A stretch of DNA of 27,034 nucleotides from a virus, in the IMG/VR virus record IMGVR_UViG_3300043409_001893, positions 1 to 27,034 of that record; one strand, written 5' to 3'. Under the pieces are notes generated by a model, which was given only the letters and a program-made list of their open reading frames with translations, had not been told where the DNA came from and searched no databases. The position numbers and the translations under genes are program-made. Every line of letters begins with the position of its first letter. Positions within the stretch are counted from its first letter, which is position 1. Positions 7,677 to 15,730 of this stretch are shown in pieces.

Positions 7677-10600
7677 TTATTTACCGCAAATTAACAAATA
7701 GTTTTCGTAATCGTCCCTATTAATCACAGAAGTTTCTAATGAGTAGTCTGCCCCTTGGGCAGGTCCTGTGTAGTCATCTCCTGTAAAATCAGTACCTGGG
7801 GTCTTGTATTTATCAGGGTCAGAAAGTTTACTCATATCTAATCCCGTAGATTTAGGTTGTATAGGCCCAGCAGCTGTACCTGTTTTACCAGATAGTACCA
7901 CTGTTTTCTTAGAGCTTCTACTAAATCCTACATACTTTAACTGATTGATTAACTCAAAGTCAGGACTAGGAAAATTCCTTGCTATATCAATATTGTTTTC
8001 ATCTACGAAAGCATATGCGTAAGTACCTCCTTGAGACTTGTGAATAGTATGTGCATACGCATAATCTACGGATTTATCTTTTGCTTTGTAAGGTCCTAAA
8101 TTTTTCTTAGTAGCATTTGGATTCTTGTCTTTTAACACTTTCAATGCTTCGTCGGCTGGTAAAATGAATCCATTTATTTCGTAAACATCATCTGTTAAAT
8201 TATAGTTGCTACTAAATTGATAGTAATTTTTCCAAGCTTCTGCTCTATTATTTGAAGGAGCACTAATAGCTGCAGTTTTTAATCGTGCTAGCTCATGTAA
8301 ATAATCTTTGTCTACTAAATTCATGTCAGCAATAAACAAATCATTTTCTTTAGGCTTACCTGTCTTAGCATCTACTAGTTTAATTCTATATCCTCTTACT
8401 GCAAACGAAGCTCCTGAAGGACTTTTGATAACATGTTGATCTTGGTATTCAACTCCTACAACTTTAACATCCGCACCATTAGAAAAATCATAATCTTGAG
8501 TTGCCATATTGTAGAACAAGTTCTCATACATCATTAACAACTCTCCATCATAGAAAGGCTCTGCTCCAAATCCAAACATATTGGTTCGAATCATTTGATT
8601 TAAGTCTCTAACTCTTGCATTAGTATAAGCTAATGCTCTAGCATGATTAGGATTTTTATCAAAGTTTTCCATTGTAAACTCTGCTAACATTTCTTTAGTC
8701 CAATTGTCTTGACTATTAGTAAACTCAATACCTTCTCCTTTATCTGATAGCTTAGTAGCATGATCAAACATATCTACTCTACTTAAAGGATTATCTCTAA
8801 TAGGTTGTAGTACTTCTGCAGGCATTGGATTACCATCTGCAGTTCTCATTACTTGAGTTAACTTAGAAATATTTGTAGTTCTTCTAAATGCTTGTGATTT
8901 TTGAATTTGTTTTACAGGCTTTAATTGACCGTCATCACCGATAAATAATACCTTAGTTCCTTTTTTACTTGCAAGCTGTATAACTTCTTTGTACAAGGCA
9001 TCGTTAATCATAGATGCTTCGTCGATAACTAGAATACCAGCAGAAGGAACTTTGTCTTTATTTTTAGCAACAAAGATTTTATCTTGTAAATTAAAGTCTT
9101 CTAAATCTACTCCTGCTGCTAAGCCTAATACTTGTGCTAGTGTTCTAGCTTTCTCACCTGTAGCATCGGAAAGTACTTCTTTTGCTCTGTGAGTAGGACT
9201 ACAGATTACATAGTTCTTACGTTTCTTACTTAAGTACTGTAAAACAAACTTAGTGATAGTAGTCTTACCAGTACCAGCGTATCCTGCTAATGTGTAAGAG
9301 ATATCTACATCACTAACTTCTCCTTTAATAATTAAGTCAACAAAATTAGCTACATTTTGTAGAGCATCTAATTGTTGTTGATTAATTGTAATTTCTCCTG
9401 TATTAATAGTAACTCCATTAATATTTAAAGTATTAGAGATAGGGGCCGCAGGCGGTGCAGACGGCGGAGGTGTTTGGCTTTTTTGTGTTTTTGCTAAAAG
9501 ATCTTGTGCTAGTTGTAATGCTTCTTCTATTGTAGGAACATAATCAGCAACTACTCCGTCTCTATCTAATACATCATAAGTACCATCATCTCCTTGAATT
9601 ATATCAAATCCATTTTCAAAAAGCATTTGCTTTAATGCTGCTTGTTCAGGAGTAATAGTATTTGTTAGATTAGTTTCAGTAGAAACTAAATCAGAAAAAT
9701 ATTTATCAGTAGTAATAACCTTAGATTGATCTAGTCCTGATATAGTAGTGTCAAGATTTGACTTCCAAGATTCTAAATTACTTGTATTGTCTCCTCTTTC
9801 AGTTGCTCTTTTAACAAAAACCTCTTTACTAGTAGTAATTACTTTATCAAAATCTGATGCGTTTTCTTTAAGGAAAATCATATCAGATACTATTAACATT
9901 TTATTTTGTTCTTTTGCTACATTTTTAGCTAAAATCCAAACATCTCGCATAACTTCATTAAACTGTTCTTCGCTGTTAGTTTCTCTCCATTTATTTAAAC
10001 CAATACTATTCCGTTCATTAATTGGTAATCCTAATTTTTTAGCAACAAAAGGTTTAAAATCAGTATCAAAATCTAATACTTTATCAGAATTTTGTTCTCT
10101 AAAAGTAGTCTTTCCTAATCCAGGATGTCCCCAAATAATTCTATCAGTAGGTTCTAATTTAACTTGCAAAGTTGGTGCAACAGGAGCGGCTGGTTGACTA
10201 TCTCTAACTTCAAATTCTTTTGGTAAAATAATATTATCAGGCAATGTCTTGTTTACTAATAAAGATTTCATTTCTTCAATAGTAAATCCTGCCATGTTAG
10301 TACCAAATTTAGTAACTAAAAATTCTAATTCTGGGTGTGCGTTAGCTTCCGCGATTAATGCATTAATTGATTGTTCAATTCTGTTTAAAGGCACGCTTCG
10401 TTTAGCTCCTATTTGTAAGGCTGTTCCTGAAATGTTTGCTGCTTTAGTTACAATTCCAAAAGATTTTCCTTCTGTACCTTGCATTAATTTATCTACTATT
10501 CCATATTCTGCCCATTTACCTTTTGTTCCTATAGGAAGAGCAGTATAGTTGCTAGAAGTAGTTCCTCTTTGTGCTAAGCCCGCAGTACCTCCTCCGTGGC

Positions 10601-13600
10601 CTCCTGCAGTATTTGCTCCAAATACAAATACTTGGTTTGGTTTTAATGTTGTTATGTTTTCAGGAGTATATTGCCTTTGTCCTGATTGAACAGTAGGTAC
10701 TATAGGGTTTCTTTTTGTTTGTGGATCAGCATTAGGATCTTGCTTAAATGCATCTAGAATTTTATTTTTTCTTTCTTCAAACCTTACATTAGTTTCTGCT
10801 GCATTCTTTTTAAGGTTTACTACATCAACAGGTGCACCATTTACAATTTTGATATCATAGTAAGCTCCGTAGTATTTAAAGGATTCTATCTGTTGTCCCG
10901 CTAGCATTGTTTCTTGAGTAGCAGAAATTAAATCCATTGTTTCTTTGATAGTAGTAGCTAACGCAGAACCTGCAGGAATATCCATTCCTAAAGCCTGTAG
11001 CAACTCGCTAAGAACTTGCTTAATCTTATCCCAAATGCTTAAACCATTTTTATCAATAATATTCTTAAGATGGTTTTGGAAACCTTGGTCAGTAAGTGCC
11101 ATAGTAACAAACTCTGTGAGTTTCATAGCTCCGTACAATTTACTTATATTACCTTGTACGGTTTTTGCTTTACCTGTTTTAAAGTTATTGTAAGACTCAA
11201 TAAATTTATCTAACTCTTCTTTGCTACCAGACTCTTCTAAATAATTAACATATTGCTTTTGAAGTTCTTCTAACTTCTTAATAGCATTTATTTGTTTTTC
11301 GTTGAGATTATCTAACTTGCCGTCTAAATAGTTATAAATAGCTTCCCCTGTATGAGCATGTATTAACTCATGTGCTACTACTGATGCTAATCTATCTGCA
11401 GTAATATAAGGCAGACTATTTAAATTGATCTTTAAAGTATGAGAAGTATAGTTATAGGATCCTGATTCTTGGTAATTTTCACGAACATATTCAACAGTAA
11501 AGTCTTCAGGTAAACTTAACTCTCGCAATTGATCTAATAATAAATGATTTAAAGAGCTTATTCCTTCAGCATCTTGTAGTACATTAATTATATCATCGAG
11601 TGCACCTTTTGTTTTATTAAGTTCTTTGGCTAATACTAAATCCTTAGCCATTGTAGTAGGTGTAGGATTGTTAACTACATTAACATTAAACCCTTTAGTC
11701 GGTGTTACAGGATTACTAGTGACATTAAATCCTGGAGCAGTAATACTAGGTGCTCTTGTAGGAATTCTATTAGCAGCCTCTATAGGCGTTGGCATACTAG
11801 AGTCAGAGTTGTATTGAACAAAGCCGTAGCTGCCTACTAATACAGGCACTCTACGGTAAATTCTATCATTACTATCAAATTCATATAGTGCATATTTACC
11901 AGGCAATTTAGAATCATAGATGGACAAGAATTTAGTCTGTTCCATTATAGGTTCACCTGTAAATGGATCAGGTACTTCTATAAAATTAGCAGCTAACGCA
12001 GATTCGTTTAGAGTAAACTGATCAGGTATAACTGTATTCTGTCCTTCAAGGTTTGATAATGTAACTTTCTTTACTTTATCAGGATTATTTTGGAAGTATT
12101 GACGAGCAAATCTAGATGGAGCTGTATAAATAATACCATTATCATTTACATTACCATAGAACTCACTTTGGAAATCAAATATGATATTTCCCAAGTAATT
12201 TCCAAAGCCTATTGTTTTTAAGTAAGAGGTAGGAACATACTTTAAATATTGCTTAGAGCCTTGGTTTCCTCCTTCTAAGAATGCAGCTGCTACTAATTCT
12301 TGAGCAAGCATTCTGGAAGTATAAGTTACACCGTTATTAAAAGTCCCATCTAGTGTCAATGGATTTTTGATAACAAAGTTTTTGTCTAATAAATATAAGA
12401 ACCCATCATAGATATTTCTCTCATCAAAGTTTTCTGCAGCAGCTGCTTCAAAGTTAATTCTTGAGATAGTTCCGTTTGTATTTAAACTCATGTCGAGTTT
12501 ATTTAAGAAACCATTTTTCTGATACCAACTTTGTGTAGATATAGTACTAAGAATCTTAGCAAGACTCATGTTCTTGTTAGGGCCTTCTATTACATCAATA
12601 AATAATCTTCTTCTTTCTGCATCAGGATCGTCTCCAAATAAATTAGCATCTGTATTAGCATATAAGAAAGATCGCATATCTTCAAAGATATCACGACGCA
12701 TTTCTGTTTGCTTGTTTAAGCTTTTATCTGATGCATTTGGCATGTGCATAAAAACTTCTGATGTAATTGCAGCAAACCCTTCAGTATTATATGGAAAGAA
12801 TTTATTATAAAGAGTATCAGCAAATAAAGTTCCGTAGTAAGAGGCAAAGCCATTAATAGTAGTAGGCTTTTCTAAGAATCCGTTTTTGCTATATTCTCCC
12901 AATAAGTTACCTGAATTAAAAATAGCGGACTTTTCTAATTCATTAATTTGTTTAGCTTTTGCTTGTACTTCTAAAATAGACTTAGGCAAACCTTTAGAAG
13001 CTGTATTGATAGAAGATTGTAATTGTTTAATTTGCTTTCCTATTTCATTTAATCTAATAAATTTACTTAGGGCCCCTATCTGTTTCATATTAAAATCTAG
13101 AGTAATGTCTCCTTCTTTTAATGGTTTTAGAGTCTCTGTTTCTAAGTCTGCTATTAATTCTTCTCCTGAAGCAGACATCCATTCTTGTTGTTCTTCTTCT
13201 GGAAGACTTAAAAACTTACCTTCTGGATCATATTTTTTAAGTAGCTCTTCAAAAATATCTGCTTCTGCATTAGGATTATAAGCTACTAACGATGATTGAG
13301 CAGTGACTAGTTTATTAATAAACTCCCATATAATCTCTTGTGTAAGTAACCCTGCAATATCTTTTTCTTCAAAGCCTAACATAGTCATAGCTCTGATAGC
13401 GTCAAAAGTATTGGTATTAATATTTAATTTATCAAGAATTTGGAACTTCTCGTTATCCACTGCAGTAGACTGTAAGTTTTTAATAATAGTAGACTTTAAT
13501 TTTAGAGAGTCTTTTTCGTCTTCTGTTAAAGGTCTATTCTGTTCGTTAGCTGCTTTAATAAGCGCTTGTGATCTTAGAGTATATTTATTAGACAAGTCTC

Positions 13601-15218
13601 CTTTAGAAACAGCATCTCCAAATATCGACACTGGTGTATTAGCTTCTAAAATTTCTGCAGCACTTGGATATCTAGGCTCTTCAAAACTTCCCATCAAAGC
13701 TTCTTGTGCTTCTTCTGTTAGATTTAAAATAGTCAAATCTTTTCCTTGTGCTGCTACATTAAATGTAGAGTCAAGAGAGAATGAACCTACTCCGTCTTTA
13801 CCTGCCGTTGCATTAACATACTTGTTTCTTTGGTAAACATCTGAAAGAATAGTAGTAATACCAGAAACTAGGCCGCGAGAACGACGGATTGTATCTACTT
13901 CAGGCGCCAATGATTCAAACTCACCGTATGAATCTAGTCCTAAGTTAGAAGCTAAGATTTCTGGAGTAGTACTCTCTAAAATCTGTAGTCGAACATCTTG
14001 TATATTATTTTCACGAGATGCTTTGTAAGAGCGCTTAAGCACTGAAAGAATATCAAATGCGTTCTCTATTTGTGCAGCAATTTTAGAATTTAAAACTGAG
14101 TTAATTATACCTGTAGCTAAGTCTTCAATTCTTTGAGTTTCTGTAAAGTCTTCTTCTTCTTCTGGGCCTATTATCTTACGCTCAATATAAGTATCAATAA
14201 GATTTCTATCTTTCTTAGATAACTTTAATTCTTCTTTAAGAGCATTGATCTTATCTTTTTGTACTTCTATAGCAGCGTCTATTTTCTTTTTATCTGAAAG
14301 GAAATTAGTTTTAATCTGCCCAGACTCTGAGTCATAGAAGTGATTGTAGTTATAAGTATATAACTTATCGACGTCAAAGTCGGACCCCATTCTCTTCGTA
14401 AAGTCTCTAGGTGCTAGGATTAAGTCTCCCGATGTCTCAGGTAAGAACCCTACTATTTCTATAGAGGCCATCTGGTTACGTCCTCCTGTTGGAATACGAT
14501 AGCCAAATAGTTTAAGAAGTTTTGCAGGGATTTTATCTGTGTCCATCATGATTCTACCATCAGGACCTTTAACAGTAAAGTCTTCTAATTTTAAAATCTT
14601 TCCTTGTTCATCTCTAAATTTAAAAGGAATCATGACTTGGTCAGGTAAAATCGTACCTGTGGCCTCATCATATCTCATTGGTAACAATCCTTTCTCAGCA
14701 TTAAAACTATCAGAGAAAACAATTCCTGACTTTCTTAGTTCACCTGCTGCTTTGTCGCCTTCTTTAATTTTAAATCCTTCCTGAGAACCTAATACATAAG
14801 AGTTACCAGGAGCTTTTGTCTTAACAACTTTCTTACTTACAATAGATGTAAGTAAACTCTCAAACTTTTTTGCATGCGGGGATGCCCATAATGGGATCTT
14901 AAAGTCTGTAAGTTCTTCGTTAATAGTTCCATCATCATTTTTGACAATGTTTAACTCTAATGCAGATAGCATATTGGGCGGATACCCTTCACGAGTTTTT
15001 ACTTCGTTGGCTAATATGTCTGCTAGCTTTCTAGCAGGCACAGTTGTTCTTTCAACGAGTTGCTTGGTTGTCTTTAACAACTTAGCAGGATCTGTTTTAA
15101 ATCCTGCTACTTGTATTTTATTAGAAGATATTAAATTATCTAATAGACCATTATTTAAAATCTCTTTTAGTTGGCCTTCGGTTACCCAATTACCATTTAC
15201 GAAATACTCACAAGCCAT
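7677..15218 (-). CDS. Virion RNA polymerase catalytic barrel fused to zincin, macro-like, kinase and helicase domains
   Basis: 2513 residues. Residues about 90-300 fit the catalytic double-psi beta-barrel of crAss-like virion RNA polymerase: Y-R-I-P-T-G-G-R-N-Q-M, V-G-F-L-P, then D280-F-D282-V-D284 in the frame G-S-D-F-D-V-D-K-L-Y. The three Asp should hold the catalytic magnesium. About 300-1130 is probably the rest of the polymerase core. After a Pro/Thr linker comes a zincin motif, H-E-L-I-H (1283-1287). Then come a macro-like A1S_2505-type domain (about 1525-1670, F-V-F-G-A-N with G-G-H-G-G-G), a P-loop kinase-like domain (Walker A G-H-P-G-L-G-K-T, 1697-1704), and after a Pro-rich linker a superfamily 1 helicase (Walker A G-Y-A-G-T-G-K-T, 1979-1986; D-E-A-S at 2066; H-K-S-Q-G near 2395). 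The first barrel seems to be in the 3031-residue protein. Probably packaged and ejected. Confidence 0.9.
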   Translation of the reverse strand: MACEYFVNGNWVTEGQLKEILNNGLLDNLISSNKIQVAGFKTDPAKLLKTTKQLVERTTVPARKLADILANEVKTREGYPPNMLSALELNIVKNDDGTINEELTDFKIPLWASPHAKKFESLLTSIVSKKVVKTKAPGNSYVLGSQEGFKIKEGDKAAGELRKSGIVFSDSFNAEKGLLPMRYDEATGTILPDQVMIPFKFRDEQGKILKLEDFTVKGPDGRIMMDTDKIPAKLLKLFGYRIPTGGRNQMASIEIVGFLPETSGDLILAPRDFTKRMGSDFDVDKLYTYNYNHFYDSESGQIKTNFLSDKKKIDAAIEVQKDKINALKEELKLSKKDRNLIDTYIERKIIGPEEEEDFTETQRIEDLATGIINSVLNSKIAAQIENAFDILSVLKRSYKASRENNIQDVRLQILESTTPEILASNLGLDSYGEFESLAPEVDTIRRSRGLVSGITTILSDVYQRNKYVNATAGKDGVGSFSLDSTFNVAAQGKDLTILNLTEEAQEALMGSFEEPRYPSAAEILEANTPVSIFGDAVSKGDLSNKYTLRSQALIKAANEQNRPLTEDEKDSLKLKSTIIKNLQSTAVDNEKFQILDKLNINTNTFDAIRAMTMLGFEEKDIAGLLTQEIIWEFINKLVTAQSSLVAYNPNAEADIFEELLKKYDPEGKFLSLPEEEQQEWMSASGEELIADLETETLKPLKEGDITLDFNMKQIGALSKFIRLNEIGKQIKQLQSSINTASKGLPKSILEVQAKAKQINELEKSAIFNSGNLLGEYSKNGFLEKPTTINGFASYYGTLFADTLYNKFFPYNTEGFAAITSEVFMHMPNASDKSLNKQTEMRRDIFEDMRSFLYANTDANLFGDDPDAERRRLFIDVIEGPNKNMSLAKILSTISTQSWYQKNGFLNKLDMSLNTNGTISRINFEAAAAENFDERNIYDGFLYLLDKNFVIKNPLTLDGTFNNGVTYTSRMLAQELVAAAFLEGGNQGSKQYLKYVPTSYLKTIGFGNYLGNIIFDFQSEFYGNVNDNGIIYTAPSRFARQYFQNNPDKVKKVTLSNLEGQNTVIPDQFTLNESALAANFIEVPDPFTGEPIMEQTKFLSIYDSKLPGKYALYEFDSNDRIYRRVPVLVGSYGFVQYNSDSSMPTPIEAANRIPTRAPSITAPGFNVTSNPVTPTKGFNVNVVNNPTPTTMAKDLVLAKELNKTKGALDDIINVLQDAEGISSLNHLLLDQLRELSLPEDFTVEYVRENYQESGSYNYTSHTLKINLNSLPYITADRLASVVAHELIHAHTGEAIYNYLDGKLDNLNEKQINAIKKLEELQKQYVNYLEESGSKEELDKFIESYNNFKTGKAKTVQGNISKLYGAMKLTEFVTMALTDQGFQNHLKNIIDKNGLSIWDKIKQVLSELLQALGMDIPAGSALATTIKETMDLISATQETMLAGQQIESFKYYGAYYDIKIVNGAPVDVVNLKKNAAETNVRFEERKNKILDAFKQDPNADPQTKRNPIVPTVQSGQRQYTPENITTLKPNQVFVFGANTAGGHGGGTAGLAQRGTTSSNYTALPIGTKGKWAEYGIVDKLMQGTEGKSFGIVTKAANISGTALQIGAKRSVPLNRIEQSINALIAEANAHPELEFLVTKFGTNMAGFTIEEMKSLLVNKTLPDNIILPKEFEVRDSQPAAPVAPTLQVKLEPTDRIIWGHPGLGKTTFREQNSDKVLDFDTDFKPFVAKKLGLPINERNSIGLNKWRETNSEEQFNEVMRDVWILAKNVAKEQNKMLIVSDMIFLKENASDFDKVITTSKEVFVKRATERGDNTSNLESWKSNLDTTISGLDQSKVITTDKYFSDLVSTETNLTNTITPEQAALKQMLFENGFDIIQGDDGTYDVLDRDGVVADYVPTIEEALQLAQDLLAKTQKSQTPPPSAPPAAPISNTLNINGVTINTGEITINQQQLDALQNVANFVDLIIKGEVSDVDISYTLAGYAGTGKTTITKFVLQYLSKKRKNYVICSPTHRAKEVLSDATGEKARTLAQVLGLAAGVDLEDFNLQDKIFVAKNKDKVPSAGILVIDEASMINDALYKEVIQLASKKGTKVLFIGDDGQLKPVKQIQKSQAFRRTTNISKLTQVMRTADGNPMPAEVLQPIRDNPLSRVDMFDHATKLSDKGEGIEFTNSQDNWTKEMLAEFTMENFDKNPNHARALAYTNARVRDLNQMIRTNMFGFGAEPFYDGELLMMYENLFYNMATQDYDFSNGADVKVVGVEYQDQHVIKSPSGASFAVRGYRIKLVDAKTGKPKENDLFIADMNLVDKDYLHELARLKTAAISAPSNNRAEAWKNYYQFSSNYNLTDDVYEINGFILPADEALKVLKDKNPNATKKNLGPYKAKDKSVDYAYAHTIHKSQGGTYAYAFVDENNIDIARNFPSPDFELINQLKYVGFSRSSKKTVVLSGKTGTAAGPIQPKSTGLDMSKLSDPDKYKTPGTDFTGDDYTGPAQGADYSLETSVINRDDYENYLLICGK
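14367..14381 (-). other. RNA polymerase active-site motif DFDVD
   Basis: Codons for D280-F-D-V-D284. In multisubunit polymerases the equivalent is DFDGD, and in phi14:2 gp66 I recall DFDID. The 40 residues upstream (R-I-P-T, then V-G-F-L-P, then a hydrophobic strand) follow the same order as the beta-prime barrel. Confidence 0.9.
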
Positions 15219-15229
15219 ATTATATAATT

Positions 15230-15730
15230 TTATCCTTTGTTCTCACTGCGCTCTAGTAAGTCAGCGTCAAACACTAACATATTATCAGTAAGCTTAAGTC
15301 TATTAATTAGATCTCCGTATTCTCCTACTGCTGCTACCTGGAAATTAATAAAGTCTTGTAGTAAAATTACGGTTTTTCTTGATATATCAGATACACAACA
15401 TACGCGCTCATATTCAGCAAGCAAGTCTGCTTCCATTTTATAAGCCATTTCTAATGCATCACCAATGCTTGCTGTATCAGAAGTAACAGCCATCAAACTT
15501 GTTACTTCTAACTCGCAATTTAAATCATTCATAAACGCAGCAAGCTTAGTATAATGCGTGCGCTCATCAAGAGATTCTTTTAAAAAGAAAGCTTCGGCGC
15601 CAAAGTAACCCAAAGACTTCATACGGTTTGTCAAATGCTGATATACATGAGAAGCAGTAAGTTCAAATGTTCCCAATTTATTAAGAGCTTTAATCTCTAC
15701 TTCGGTAAGTAATTTTTCCATTATTAACAT
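15230..15730 (-). CDS. Ferritin with H-type ferroxidase site
   Basis: 166 residues, close to the length of bacterial ferritins, predicted to be a four-helix bundle with a fifth short helix. Ferroxidase ligands fall where expected: E23 in helix A (F-E-L-T-A-S-H-V-Y), E56 and H59 in helix B (D-E-R-T-H-Y-T-K-L), E100 in helix C, and Q131 with A134 in Q-V-A-A-V-G-E-Y-G-D. The last set resembles animal H-ferritin (Q-V-K-A-I-K-E-L-G-D) more than E. coli FtnA, whose extra Glu ligands are Ala here. It should therefore oxidise and store iron, or protect DNA from peroxide chemistry. The first ATG overlaps the stop of the 3031-residue gene (ATGTTAA); the ATG at codon 4 starts just after that stop and would give 163 residues. 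It lies between the two putative polymerase halves. Confidence 0.88.
   Translation of the reverse strand: MLIMEKLLTEVEIKALNKLGTFELTASHVYQHLTNRMKSLGYFGAEAFFLKESLDERTHYTKLAAFMNDLNCELEVTSLMAVTSDTASIGDALEMAYKMEADLLAEYERVCCVSDISRKTVILLQDFINFQVAAVGEYGDLINRLKLTDNMLVFDADLLERSENKG

Noticed and set aside
9748-10197. Plus-strand open frame of 149 codons opposite the 2513-residue gene
   Set aside because: Its composition is that of an antisense shadow (Ser/Leu/Phe-rich), with no recognisable domain, and the minus-strand frame there carries a clear kinase motif.
13303-13836. Plus-strand open frame of 177 codons
   Set aside because: It lies wholly opposite the polymerase-helicase gene and has the same shadow composition; no motif or plausible operon context.
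15020-15037. 7-bp inverted repeat CTGCTAG/CTAGCAG
   Set aside because: Within the polymerase gene with no T run on either side; weak and probably incidental.
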